DNA from: Gremmenia infestans
Taxonomy: Eukaryota; Ascomycota; Leotiomycetes; Helotiales; Hamatocanthoscyphaceae
DNA length: 64,000 bases
Assembly (NCBI GenBank): GCA_032629725.1
Contig: JAFEVB010000022.1
Location: 1,488,001 to 1,552,000, forward strand
Reading direction: 5' to 3'
Shown in pieces: positions 10,236 through 21,832 of the stretch. The position numbers were made by a program, and so were the translations under genes. Within the stretch, counting starts at the first letter, position 1, and every line of letters starts with the position of its first letter. Below the pieces are notes generated by a model. That model saw only the letters and a program-made list of their open reading frames with translations. It made no database searches and was not told where the DNA came from.

Positions 10236-11349
10236 GGCGGAAATAAGGTTCGTTTGATTTGGAGAATGGAGATGCAATGGGAGGTAAATGTGAGAAGACT
10301 ATGGCCCAGTTGGTGGGACTCCTGACTTCCGTCGAGGACAGTGCCAGCAGGGTCACCGAAAAGCTTGACCTCGGTTTTAGAAAAACTGTAGTTAGGGAAG
10401 CATAGAAATTTGTTGGAGAATTGATCTTCAAGTTTTGTAGTGTTATCTGCTACAGAAATTGTTCAGAAAGAAGGCTGGCGGCTGGAGCGCTGATCATGAG
10501 CCTTGAGCGACCTGAACCGCAGCTGAGAATACGCCCGGTTGCAACCCAAATTCAACCGGAGGCGCAGTCATCAGCCGCAAAAGTTGACAAATAAAAAGCT
10601 CTCGTGGTCGAAAAGCTCCTTAGTGGTGTGAAGATCCCAAGGCTTTGTCTGGGCAGGGCTCCGGTGTGCGCAGCAGCTTATGCAGTGACCTCCTTTGGGG
10701 CAGACTTGTGGTTAAAAAAGATTATGCGCAGCCTTACCCACGAACAGAAGCACAAAACTGCTGAGATTAGTAGTTGTTCAATATAATTAAACTCTGAGCA
10801 TTGCCATGTTACAAAATTGTATATACTTGTAAAGAATTTAGCATCAACTAGACACTTGTTGCAAAGGTATATAGTCTCCTTAACGCAGGTTGTCTAAGTC
10901 GCAGTGGAGATAGAATAGGTACTGAAACGCTCGCAAACATTTAGCCTTAAGGCTGTCCGTAATATGAATACGGAAGAAAGTACCTCAACTCTCAAGGGGT
11001 CCAATAAATCTTCACCTGATTCATGCTATCAAGGAAATAAAGACAATGAAAATAGAAACATCGCAGGGAATATCGCAGCCACTGGCGAACTGCAACTGAC
11101 GACAGTGAGCTGAGCCTTTTCTGCTTCCGGCGGTTCAGGACAGCACATCTACTTGATTTGCGATTTTTGGAGAATGAAATAACCAGAGTTAACCACGAAA
11201 TATATCAAGCGGGGCTTCATATATAAATTGACCTAGAAAGCAAGACAAAGTTGGGTTGCGGACCGCAACTAGAGATACGAATGTGCTACTGAGGGAATCA
11301 TCACACGAACCAGACTTCAGGAACTGCGAGCTTTGTTAAAAGAATATTG
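10236..11349. other. Intergenic region
   Basis: Upstream region of the NLR gene. I see no convincing coding sequence, repeat or RNA gene. Confidence 0.45.
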
Positions 11350-11900
11350 TGATAGGCTTAGTCGTCCACAAAGGAAAGCGTGTAAGGCTTTGGCTGATCC
11401 TCGCGGATGATACCATCATAATCACGAACCTGCAAACAATCGCCCTCTCTGACATCAACAACCTAGAAACTTCCAAAATGCGCCTCCTCCGCCTCGATCT
11501 TCCCCGTCCACTCAACGCTACCCACTCTGCTATTTCCTGCATCGTTGGTTGCGAGAATTCTGGATTCAAAGCCGCACCAAGACTTTTAATCCCGAGGAAA
11601 CGACGCCGAACTTCCAAGGATATCGAAGCAGCATCCGCATCGCAGATATCCCAGCGCGCTTCATTTTTTCTGTTTTGGCAGGAGTCTTCTTAATCATGAC
11701 CTTGGTCGTTCTTTCCTTCCAAACGAGCTTGCACAGCCATCTAGCCACAATTTCGATCTGTATGCTAGTATTCTCCTTTCCGCTATCGCTTGTATCGTAG
11801 GCTTCGAATCGGGAGACTGTGATGGCTGTGGCTGCGTTTGCGGTGGTGCTTTTGGTTGTTGTTGCTAGTACGCTAACGACTACACCGTTGCAGTGAAAGA
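11350..11900 (-). pseudogene. Possible degenerate gene, frame changes and in-frame stop
   Basis: Three coding-like stretches follow one another on the minus strand in different frames. About 11895-11670 reads ITVSRFEAYDTSDSGKEN. About 11666-11580 reads EARWDICDADAASISLEVRR. About 11566-11358 reads GNSRVGSVEWTGKIEAEEAH, then a TAG after HFGSF, then VVDVREGDCLQVRDYDGIIR up to FVDD and stop. None begins with a good ATG, and I could not find splice sites joining them cleanly. A decayed gene is one reading; chance open frames are the other. I recognise no family. Confidence 0.25.
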
Positions 11901-12011
11901 GAGAGAGAAGGTGGGGGTGGGGGTTGAGAACTTGAGATAGATGGAAGATTTCAGATGGTAAGATGCACGAGAGAAAGGCTATTTACTTCCGCTACTTACC
12001 TATTTACCCTT

Positions 12012-13931
12012 TTATGTCCATATGCTCCAATCTTGCCTGTACTCCAAGGGATTCTGACTTTCGCTGCTTTCCTGCAAAGGAAATCCACCATGACTTGCAC
12101 CTTGCCCAAAAACAAATGGAAGCTGGGGCCCCTCGCTCTCGACAATATACCCAAGCTCACATTTCCTGAATGAGACTTTCGGTTGCTCTTCATAGAATGT
12201 ATCTAAGCCCGAGCTTAATGCGCTTGGGAGATCCGATACGTCGCCTTGAGGATGCAGCACCTTCCAAGGATCGGTGCAAGAAGATGCCTTGCAGGACTTG
12301 AGAACCATCATCAGAGCATCAAGACGAGCTACAACGTCTTTGATGTTCCGTCCCAAGATTCTGTACTCCGAAGACAGTTGTTGTGGGACTGCGAGGTTGT
12401 GCATTTGTTCTGGATCGCGCTGCGATGCTATTAGCGAAGTGTTGAAGAAGAAATGTGGGCCTTTTACCGTCATATCATACAGCTCCGTCTCGTTAGTACA
12501 CCATACAGAATAGTACAAGTTATACGTATCGCCAATAAGACGAAGTGCTTTGTATGTATTGTTGGCATAGATAGTAAACCCACCACCTTCGGACCCGTAC
12601 TTGCCCTCCAGGATACCCCTTCCCCAATATTCCACATTCACGTGCTCAGTCTTGCCCTTCTGTTCCTCCGTGAATGGAATAGGCAGACCATCAAAATCCT
12701 GGCGAAGATCTGCTCCGGCGATTTTCAAGAGTGTAGGCGCGAGATCGGTGTGTGAAGTCACAGCGTCAAGCACTTTTCCAACTCCGATGCCCGGACCTCG
12801 TACGATTAGGGGAATGTTAATATCGGTTTCGTAGCCGCACGTCTTGCCAGGGTGCATACGGTGTTGGCTGATGTGATAGCCGTTGTCACTGGTGTAGAAG
12901 ATATAAGTGTCATCCAGGATCCCGTTGTCGCTTAGTCTTTGGACGACTCCTTCGACCATCTCGTCAACGGATTGGAGGGCGCGAAGGCGAGCACGTCCAA
13001 ATTCATCGTTATATTCAATCACTGTGTCGTTAAGCTGTGGAAGTTTTGCAACCCAGTTTGCCCCACTTGGCTTTGAGGCGTGTCAGCTGTGAACGGCGTG
13101 AACGAAGTGAACAGGGACAAAACTACCTTGTCGGGGTTGAAGTTCTTCGTCCTGGGGATTTTGTAATCTTTGAATAGTTGTGCGTGCCTTGGAGCATACT
13201 TAGGTTCACTAAAATGCAATTCGCCCATTTGAACATCACTGTGGGGTGCAATTGGAGCAATTGCCAGGAAGAATGGTTTCTCGTCCGAGATAGCTTCCTC
13301 TAAAAACCCAAACGCCTTGTCCGCAACGACATCTGGCGAATACTGTCCAGGATAGCTGACAGGTTTCTCGCCATTTCGTGACAATGATGCATTATAATAT
13401 GAATAAGTGTATGGGTCGAGTAGGAAGTCCGACCCCGTGAACCCTCCTGCAACTGGGTTGTTGTAGTTCTCGATAGTATGCGAATTGAATAACTTGCCCG
13501 TATAGTAGGTATTGTATCCAGCTTTCTGCAGCCATACAGGAAGGTAATCGGTATTGTAACCTTGACTTACAAACTTAGGATATCCACCTGGGCTGTTAGC
13601 TGGCGCATAGAAAGGTTCTCATTACAGGTCACTAACCATAGGGAGGCAAGACGTCCGTGACATTTGTGTTGTGGGCTGCTTTCCCAGTCCATAGGTTGAC
13701 TCTTGACGGACAGCATAATGCGACAGTGCAGTAATGTCTTTTATAAAATGTGCCCTCGTTTGTGAGATATTTCTGCACACGGGGCATATATTCAAGAGAA
13801 TCCAGATGCAAATCCTGATCATCCGTTATGATGAACACAATATTAGGTCTTTTTGCTTCCGCCAACTGTGTTCCAAGCATCACGCTGAGAATGATCAGCA
13901 AACATGGCAGTTGAAATACAGCCAAAAGCAT
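12012..13931 (-). CDS. Secreted sulfatase (arylsulfatase family), two introns
   Basis: Exons 13931-13637, 13587-13127 and 13070-12012 give 604 residues. Introns (49 and 56 nt) have GTTAGT/GTAGTT donors and GCTAAC/GCTGAC branches. The N-terminus MLLAVFQLPCLLIILSVMLG is a clear signal peptide. The sulfatase start follows: KRPNIVFIITDDQD (metal-binding Asp pair). The sulfatase signature CCPSRVNLWTGK carries the Cys that becomes formylglycine (C-x-P-S-R). Later motifs are GKLFNSHT, IAPHSDVQ, YIFYTSDNGYHISQHRMHPG and DINIPLIVRGPG. The product should hydrolyse sulfate esters outside the cell or in the secretory path; the substrate is not readable from sequence. A GTG eight codons upstream extends the frame, but the ATG gives the better signal peptide. 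Confidence 0.9.
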
Positions 13932-14368
13932 CTTGGTCAATTGAAATCGATGCACTTGAAAACAACAGACTTCGAGTCACGGCCTCGCTGGGACGATAGG
14001 CTCTGCACGGCTTATATATATATATATATGTATATCTCTGCCCCTCTGTAGCTGTACTAGTTAGACATAAAATTGGTGGCAGGTATGGGCATTACCACTA
14101 CCCGGCAAGCTTGCAGGCAAAAATAATTGTTTTGAAACACCCCACTTTTCTCTAAATCGCGACAGTGACGCCGAAAAGCACGCCATGATCTGACCTGATC
14201 AAAATCTAACTGCTTCTTCATATATGGTCGGCTTTGGGGTTGAATCGTCGCTTGGCATTTTTGAAAGTTTTTCCTTTCCGGTTTGTTCTTAGCAGTCCTA
14301 ATATACTTGCTATCTATGTTTCCAGGAATGATTTAGGCGATCAAGTTTTACCTTGCCTTGCCTTCTTT
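13932..14368. promoter_or_regulatory. Sulfatase upstream region with alternating TA run
   Basis: The region between the sulfatase start and the MFS stop carries a TATATA run at about 14014-14036, roughly 85 bp upstream of the sulfatase ATG. This is a plausible TATA element or simply a dinucleotide microsatellite. Confidence 0.4.
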
Positions 14369-16552
14369 TCAAGATCGAAGTTTATGTTCTCTTACCAACA
14401 AAGATACGGCGAAAGAGGAAGCTGAAAATATGAGCGAGACCACTGTAATAAAAATAGAATTAGTTCTAATAAGTTAAGTCAAAAATTGAAGGACTTACAG
14501 AATGCTGCCCTGAATCCAGTGAGATATCCATCAACGACAAGACCATGAATGTATCCATCGAGGCTATTTACGTAACCCACATCTGACAAAGCTCGGTGTG
14601 CGATCTTGAATGTTAGTTTGAGGCTCGTGTTGCACATTTTGGATGCACTTACCTCAAGTCCATTGTCGACACCATTCAAGGCATTTTCCAGCCCTCTTTT
14701 CGTCCACCATTGGAAGACGGCACCAGAAACGCTTATACCGATCACACTACCAATGCCGCCAGACGTGTAAAGCCCAGTACCAGCAATGGCCATCTCATCG
14801 TCTGTTACCGATGCTGCCAAAGCAATGAAAACTGCAGAATAGGCAATTCCTGTACCAAGACCACCGGGAAAGACGTAGAGTGACTCCCAAACTTTCGTAT
14901 GGCCTTTCCAGCGAACTATAAGGAGTGTATACGCGATAGCTGAGAGGCCTCCGGAAAGTACAATGGGCAGCTTGTATCTTCCGCTCCTATGGAATGTTCA
15001 GCACTTCATTCGTTGCGATGCCTCGGCCTTCTCACCTATTGATATATGCACCGGTGACCAGTCCGCCAATAGTGTTACCAAACACAGCGGGCACTAGGTA
15101 GGCACCTGCTTCACCGGATTTCGCTCTCTTAGTGACCTGAAAGTACAGAGGTACGCTGGACATCATCTATTGAAATATCAGCACTCATTTTGGAGTCACA
15201 TATATGTTTAAACGTACCGCTAGCTGTGCTGCCATTTGACAAGCCAGGATAATATACGAGGTACACGTATCCAACTTGGTCAGCAGATCCAAGGGAAAGA
15301 TAGGCTCCTTCGCCCACAGTTTCTCGACCAGGCAGAAGGCAATCATCAAGAAAATTGCCACTACAGCTAAGACAATGGGCACAAGATTAGACCAGGACTC
15401 GGCATTGCTGAAGAAGTTCAGAGCCAAGAGGCATGCGATTATCGAGACCGATAAGAACGCTGAACCGATGAAATCTACTCTTTTCAACTTTGTCCACGGG
15501 GATTCTTTGATGTGCCCTTCCCGTTTCGGGACTTCTAATTTCCATGCCACTAGAATGATGGCGAGAAGGACCATGGGGCACTCGGAGTAGAAGGACCTGA
15601 TTGACTTGTTTAGTAATTGATAAATTCGTGGCAGACATGAAAATACCATCTCCAACCCAGCGTCTGGGCAATATATCCACCCAAAGGACCCCCAATACTT
15701 CTCCCAGTTGTCTGAATCACGTTGACATAGCTTCGATAAGAAGCGACGTCTTTCAATGGAACGAGATCTTGTGATTATCAATCAGCAATGTCTCATGTCT
15801 CGTTGAACATTCAGCAAGTCAAAATGTAGACAAACCGGAAATCAGAATGGAGACAAGAGACACCATTCCAGCACCCCCTGCGCCTCCAACCACCCGACCA
15901 ATGATAATTTGAGTCATAGAATGCCCTGAGCCACTGTAATAACTGTAAATATTTGATGTGAAAAATGGATGATGCTTGACTAACGAAATGATGCATCCAA
16001 GTCCGAAAATGGAATATGCCGTCAACAAAACAGGTTTGCGGCCAAAAATGTTGCTTATTTTTCCATACTGCAATAAACTGTCAGTATATAAGTATGGTGA
16101 AGATGCTGTAACTACTCACAAGAGGCTGCGCTGCACACGAGGCAAGCAATGAAGCAGTGAGAAGCCAACGACCGCTTTCAAGATCATTGAAATCGGAAGA
16201 AATCTTTCCATATGTTGCTAAGACAAGCGAAGTATCGGAATTGGCGATAAAAACACCTGAGGACAAATGTGAACATCTAAGGGTGTTCGACTAGTAACAG
16301 AAATTTGAATCTAAATACCGACGAGCAGGACTGCTATGATTCCAATTTTGCTCTTTGGCAGATCCTCTTTGGGACCTTGTTCCTCCCTGAAAGAGCCATC
16401 TTCTATATCGGTATTCTGTCCTGCCTTATAAAAATATCGCGTCAAGGATCATTTACAGCCATGTTGTTGATAATTAAACGTACCTGAAATATTTGCGAGC
16501 CGAGGTCTGCTTCCGGGATCAAAGGCGTTGTCTCCTCACTAGTAGAGATCAT
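14369..16552 (-). CDS. MFS transporter, multidrug/amino-acid (DHA2-like) type, 11 exons
   Basis: Eleven exons close in phase: 16552-16484, 16424-16319, 16256-16120, 16067-15985, 15933-15836, 15767-15647, 15596-15218, 15166-15036, 14986-14653, 14604-14499 and 14442-14369, giving 545 residues. Introns are 48-68 nt. The N-terminus has an acidic cytosolic segment (EETTPLIPEADLG). Membrane helices follow, with MFS loop motifs YGKISNIFGRKPVLL (loop 2-3) and IIGRVVGGAGGAGMVSLVSI (motif C, typical of drug/H+ antiporters). The ending LVSLIFSASSFAVSLLVREH is the last helix with a basic tail. The closest family I know is the Fnx1/Vba group of vacuolar or plasma-membrane exporters. The substrate is unknown. 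It lies on the same strand just upstream of the sulfatase. Confidence 0.85.
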
Positions 16553-17350
16553 TGCTAAAGATTTCTAAAAGACCTAACAGCAGGAATAGAAAGAACCCTT
16601 TGTGCCACTTGCGAACAAAGATGGACGGAAGATTTGATGAGAAAAACACCGGACAAGAAAACATAGTGAGAATTCGGTGTCCACATGTCTGCAAGTACCC
16701 AATTATAACAGCCCATGATCTTGATAAAAATCGGCCCCAAAATGATCGAATATCGGAAACCTTACAGAGTCTCTGCTGCCCAAGACAAGAAAAGAATATG
16801 GTCCCGATTGGTGGGGGATAATGTCGTCTTTATGGGGACTGATGGCGATATTGCCAAACTCGTGATAGTTCCGTGCACAATATGCAGGCCACGGCCAAGC
16901 GGTTCAGGGGTTGAAAAAAGTGTACCACCCGAGTGTCTGGGAACTGGAACTTGGATACTTGAATCCAGTCAGTGCAGTGCTGTCTCTCAAGTACTTAATA
17001 GAATAAATAACTCGACTACCTTCAAGCTTTGTTGTGCAAACGTCAAGATTTGAACTAGGATATGCCCAAGTAGGTATACCTACACATACTCACACTCCGA
17101 ATAAGGTACAAATATCCATATAGAGCTCAATCACCAGCAACTTGCTTGTGAAATATAACCATTTAAAGAGCGGATAAACCTATAACTACTCATTACTTCA
17201 CGTGACTAATATTTGATTTCAATATCTCTCCTTACTCAAGGCTCCACAACCATGACCAGTGCTGACCATGGCTGTCAAATAGTCGAGCATGAACTTTCTC
17301 GTCGCTCAAAATGAACCGTCTTTTGTTTTGAAGTCTCCGTGGATGCGGCC
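16553..17350. promoter_or_regulatory. Divergent intergenic region
   Basis: It separates the MFS start (minus) from the Hsp70-like gene (plus). A CACGTG lies at 17199-17204, close to the plus-strand gene. A plus-strand frame from an ATG at 17289 encodes a hydrophobic stretch but overlaps the better-supported frame and is not adopted. Confidence 0.35.
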
Positions 17351-19111
17351 ATGGAAGTTTGTGTATACTTCGATCCTGCTGATCGGCTTCGGGTCATGCA
17401 TTTCGACCGTAGAGAAAGGTATTGGTCTGGACGTCCTCAGCCAATTGGCATCGACTTTTTCCCACACCCGCGTGCACGTTCTTCTTTGAATTGGGTCCCT
17501 GCTTATAACGTTAACAGTCATGCCTTTAATAGGCTTGCAGTGTATGCTGATGGCCCAGATAATTTCACGATTCTCGGTGACGTGACTGGCGTCTCCAACA
17601 CCAGCCAAAAGCATTATGACTATGCATCATATATTTATGCATTTTACTATAGAAGAAACCATGGGAGGAGTGAATTTCCCTACATACCCCATGAATTGGT
17701 GCAGGAACCCCGGTACCGGGGACTTGTTTCGAAAGGGTCCTGGATGAACGGTATTGCCGAAAGCGCCTACAACAATGTGCCGCCTATTCTCCGAATTGTT
17801 CTTGATTACATCCGTTTTCCAGATGACTCTGATGTCCCTCGGAAACCTCAATCGAAGCATCGACATTTATTGCCAAAACTACGGAATAGGCGTCTTCAAG
17901 CAAGAATTTCGAAGCGGTTTCAAGCTTCTGAGGGACCCCCAGCATTAACCAGAGACAATTTTGTATTGGTATTGCTTGAGCTTCTTGAAAAACTCAAACG
18001 AGTGTCCCTAGCAGATCACAATATCACTATTACGTCAGCTACCATATCACGGCCTTCGTGGGTGTCCGATGAGCTCAATAACCTCTTTGATGAAGCCTGT
18101 CTGTTAGCAGACATAGAAGTCTTGGAGCAGCCCCACAGTCGGGTCGACATGTCTACCAAAGAGGTTACGTCAGGGAAGTCAGTCTTGGTTATAGACCACG
18201 GATACTACCATCTTGACATAACTCGGCAAGTCTGGAATGAGGAGAATAAGGCTTTTCAAGATGAGAGTTCTTCTGGCGAGAATGGTAGCGGTCTCGTTCA
18301 GATGTTGATACCATTATCGATGCGAGTTATCAACTCCTGGAGTTCAAAAAACTACACCTGTGGTGCCGAGACAGGAGGAATGGATTGGGTTGGAGATATG
18401 GGCACGGTAAGGATTATTACGCAAGTTCAAGAATCTAGATTAGGGCTCAAGTATCGCTATGGTTTGGCTCAAGATGGTGAGTTCGCGAATGAGTCCACTA
18501 TAATGAACTTGACAGACCGAACTGGATACTCGAGGATTCTCAATATGACAGGTCAAGATATTCTAGATGCTGATGAGGACTATGTAAAGAAAGTGAGCGA
18601 GACGATTAAAAATGGGCAAACTCACTGGGATTCTGTTTACGAGCTGTCAGGTCTATGTGCCCTACCTGCTTCTAAATTACCTAGCTTACACGTTTCTCAG
18701 ATTCTGACGAATACCGACACTTGTTCAGCAGTGAGACAAATCCTTTTTACCAGAACTTCCCCACTAACGCTTTGGAGATTTAACGAGGTATCCCCCCACC
18801 TGCCCATCTAGGTTCGGCAGAAGTCTGTGGATAGTGTGGTTGTTCTCGATAACAACTGGGACGAGCACCTGCTACACCGGGCCGCGGAGATGGCTTTCGG
18901 ATGGAACGAGACAGTGGAAGATGATGGTGTTTGCGTTCCATCGGTTTTGCTCGCTGCTCGGGGTGCAGCACTAAGAGCAAGGGAATGGGGAGTGTACTAC
19001 GAGGGATGGAAAAGAGAAATGGACCACTTCGATAGAATGAGTCGAGAAGAAGCCTATGAGCAGAGTTGTGAGGATGATGACGGAGAATGTGATGAAGATG
19101 ATGAGTTGTAA
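17351..19111 (+). CDS. Divergent Hsp70/actin-fold ATPase-like protein, one intron
   Basis: Two exons, 17351-18730 and 18812-19111, give 559 residues. The intron 18731-18811 (GTGAGA, CACTAAC-type branch, CTAG) is 81 nt, divisible by three, and holds the in-frame TAG that would otherwise split the gene. Hsp70-like features are the segment TITSATISRPSWVSDELNN, LADIEVLEQPHS, then SVLVIDHGYYHLDITRQ in place of the phosphate-2 loop. Near the end SVLLAARGAALRAREWG resembles the last strand/helix. The usual phosphate-1 motif near the N-terminus is not evident. The C-terminus is very acidic (EDDDGECDEDDEL). ATPase activity is doubtful. The start is uncertain: the frame is open a few codons upstream of the chosen ATG, so an earlier exon is possible. 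Confidence 0.6.
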
Positions 19112-19485
19112 ATAGCCTCGCCTCAAAAGAGTAGGCTAGGATGTATCTTATTCTAGACACACCAATGTCTGTACATAAAACACTTCAAACGAAGTTGTGT
19201 TTTATCACAACGTCTACCTCCAGCTCATCACTAAATGTTGGAAGGCACGAAGCTATGACCTAGAGGCGTGCTTCTCTTGAAGAAAGTCGATTATTTAGCC
19301 TTCTCTAAACAATCATTAAAGAGTTATTTCAAACATAATACAAATAATGGAGATGGGATTCTCTTAGCTCTATACCGTAGAAAGTGATGTGAGCCTCGTT
19401 TCGGAGGTAGATATCGTGATCTCGCGTTTGAGAGATTTTGACGCGACGCCACTCTGCTCCTTTTACACCTCTCCGTAACACTACA
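19112..19485. other. Intergenic region before rad10
   Basis: A 374-bp gap between two plus-strand genes. It should contain the terminator of the first and the promoter of the second; I see no distinct element. Confidence 0.4.
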
Positions 19486-20634
19486 ATGGACGACGACGAC
19501 GAATACGGTGCTGATGCAGACTTGCTAGCAGCCCTCGCTGAATCCGCAGGCGTTGCTCCTCCACGCATTCAGCAGCCCGCTCCACAGCGTATTCAACAGC
19601 CTACCCCTCAGCGCCTCGACCGCGCCCCTCCCACGAACAACGCGCCAAGTGGCCCCAAAGTCGTTCAGCCAACTCCTCAAGCCATTGCATCACGATCTAC
19701 AGGCTCTTCAATACTGGTATCGCTGCGTCAAAAGGGCAATCCCATCCTCACGAATTTACGGTCGTTTGCGTGGGAATATTCAGACATCCCCGCAGACTAT
19801 GTCCTTGGAACCACAACATGCGCGCTCTTCCTTTCCCTCAAATACCATCGTTTGCACCCCGAATACATCTACAATCGTATAAAGAACCTTCAGGGGAAAT
19901 ACAATCTGCGGGTCCTGCTTACGATGGTGGATATCGGTAATCACGAAGATAGTCTAAAGGAGTTATCGAAGACGAGTCTGGTCAATAACGTTACGGTCAT
20001 ATTATGTTGGAGTGCTGCAGAGGCAGCTAGGTACTTGGAATTATACAAAAGCTACGAGCATGCAAATGCGGGAGCGATCAAGGGGACAGAAAGCAAAGGC
20101 TATGCTGAGAAGATGGTTGAGTTCATGACTGTTCCCCGAAGTATCAACAAGACGGATGCTGTGTCTTTAGTCAGTGCATTTGGCAGTGTCAGGGCAGCAG
20201 TCAATGCTCGACCCGAGGAAATCGCTGTTGTTGGTGGATGGGGTGAGAAGAAGGTCAAGAGGTGGTGTAGCGTTGTTGATGAACCCTTCAGGGTCCGGAA
20301 AGCTGCTAAGAGGGGACTGGTCAGGAAAGAGACAACCCAGGATGGGGAAGGGGTCTTGGATCAAGCTCTTCCGCTAAGTATGGTTCCAATGAGAGAGATG
20401 CGTACTGTCAGCGATGAGCAACCATCGAAGGGGCCAGAGAACGTCGCAGAGCCTGTTAAGGAACAGTTTCAGATTTGGGATCCAGATGACGATGACGAAG
20501 AAGCCTTGGCTGTCGCTGCTGCTGAGGAAGAGTCACGTTCGAGAACAGAGAAGAGACTGGAACAGGCTAGAAAAGACGATGAGTTGAGTGGCGGAGTTGC
20601 CGCTGCACTTGCCAAACTTCGAGAGAAGGAGTGA
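19486..20634 (+). CDS. rad10: DNA repair endonuclease subunit Rad10/ERCC1/Swi10
   Basis: This is an intronless frame of 382 residues. After an acidic start (MDDDDEYGADADLLAALAES) and a Gln/Pro-rich linker with repeated QQPxPQRIQQP units comes the ERCC1 central domain: SSILVSLRQKGNPILTNLRS, FAWEYSDIPADYVLGTTTCA, LFLSLKYHRLHPEYIYNRI and YNLRVLLTMVDIGNHEDSLK. The C-terminal part (about 225-290: FMTVPRSINKTDAVSLVSAF, EEIAVVGGWGEKKVKRWCSV) is the tandem helix-hairpin-helix domain. Rad10 pairs with Rad1/XPF in the structure-specific nuclease of nucleotide-excision repair and single-strand annealing; Rad10 itself is catalytically silent. The C-terminal acidic/charged extension past the helix-hairpin-helix domain is typical of filamentous fungi. 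Confidence 0.95.
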   Translation: MDDDDEYGADADLLAALAESAGVAPPRIQQPAPQRIQQPTPQRLDRAPPTNNAPSGPKVVQPTPQAIASRSTGSSILVSLRQKGNPILTNLRSFAWEYSDIPADYVLGTTTCALFLSLKYHRLHPEYIYNRIKNLQGKYNLRVLLTMVDIGNHEDSLKELSKTSLVNNVTVILCWSAAEAARYLELYKSYEHANAGAIKGTESKGYAEKMVEFMTVPRSINKTDAVSLVSAFGSVRAAVNARPEEIAVVGGWGEKKVKRWCSVVDEPFRVRKAAKRGLVRKETTQDGEGVLDQALPLSMVPMREMRTVSDEQPSKGPENVAEPVKEQFQIWDPDDDDEEALAVAAAEEESRSRTEKRLEQARKDDELSGGVAAALAKLREKE

Positions 20635-21832
20635 TACTCCCTTGAGAGGTATTCTCTCAACAGTCTTCAAATATTGTCGTTGTGGCTATTTACCATCTGC
20701 TGGCTGTCAATGCATGAAAGTTCACAACGGCCGAGATGAAAAGATATTGAACGGAATAAAGCGCCTATAACTCAGAGCCTCAAACAGGGTGACTAAGAAG
20801 AAAGGAGTTGGAAGTGGGCTGCAAGTGAAGGCAGCATGGCTACAGGTAAAAGCCAACACTTTTGTGTATAATTCCAACCAGGAAAGGAAATGTCATTTGG
20901 TGAGCCTCAAATCATAACATCACGTTACACCCTTTAAAAATATGACAACTCTGGACTCAACGATTCTATCATGGATTATTGGTAATCATATGCATTGACT
21001 TATTCGCTGTACTGAAGACCATTCAAGTTCTTCTGGATTGAGGTCTTCCAGCACACTGGGAAGGTGAAAGCGAAGATCTAAAAACCTGAGATGTAGCATT
21101 CTTGCCAGTTTCTTAGATATTCATACTTTCTGCTAAATGGGGAGGTGTCAAATTTTGCACTAGTTCGTCCGTAATTGAAGGTTCCGATGTTGTCTTGTAG
21201 TGCATTTCTGAGAATGGATGGTGTTCTCCTTGATAAACTATTCTCGGTGGGCTGTTTCGACGGTGGAGTTCTTTCGTCCACGCTTCGATAAGGTTCGAGC
21301 TATTTCTCGCTGAGAAGAATGAGTGATGCTGGGGGAGCTGATTGGCTTCTTCTTGGAGCTTCTTGCTTAGTCCATACATCTTTTACCCTCGGTATATCGA
21401 GCCTTTGTCTACAATTAAATCAGGATTTACAACTAACCTCTTCTATTCAGCGGGCAGACAAAAGGTGTACTCACTCCGTGCAGGCGCCCTTGTATGATAT
21501 TGTTTGACAAAGAGATATGGTGCGAGTTTCGCCCGTTTATAATTCTTTAATTCAGCTTTGAAACATTGCTGCATTGTCTAAATCCACAACTTTTGTTAGA
21601 AATGAATTGTCTTAGAGCCAGAATTTCATTATTCCTTGAAAGACTTCCCCTATCCTATTATGTAACAAACATTAACACGGAATCCTTCCAACATATTTAG
21701 CAAACTTGAAAAACATTCAGTCCAGCAAATATCGTACATTTGAATATATCTGACATACCAAATATTGTTCAAAGTAAGCGAAAGAATCCCTAGGCTTCAG
21801 AGTTATTTCGAGATCATTTTGTTTGCATAAGT
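20635..21832. other. Intergenic region
   Basis: About 1.2 kb without a supported gene. An 88-codon minus frame with an ATG (21379-21113) and an overlapping minus frame read slightly like protein but lack other support. Confidence 0.4.

Noticed and set aside
17289..17489. Plus-strand ATG frame with a hydrophobic segment
   Set aside because: Overlaps the much longer Hsp70-like frame; the hydrophobic run is a frame shadow.
18786..18811. A 24-nt GT...AG segment that would remove the in-frame stop of the Hsp70-like gene
   Set aside because: Too short to be spliced; the 81-nt intron 18731-18811 with a branch site explains the stop better.
21078..21379. Two overlapping minus-strand short frames
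   Set aside because: Slightly protein-like and one has an ATG, but there are no splice signals, homologs or context to support a gene.
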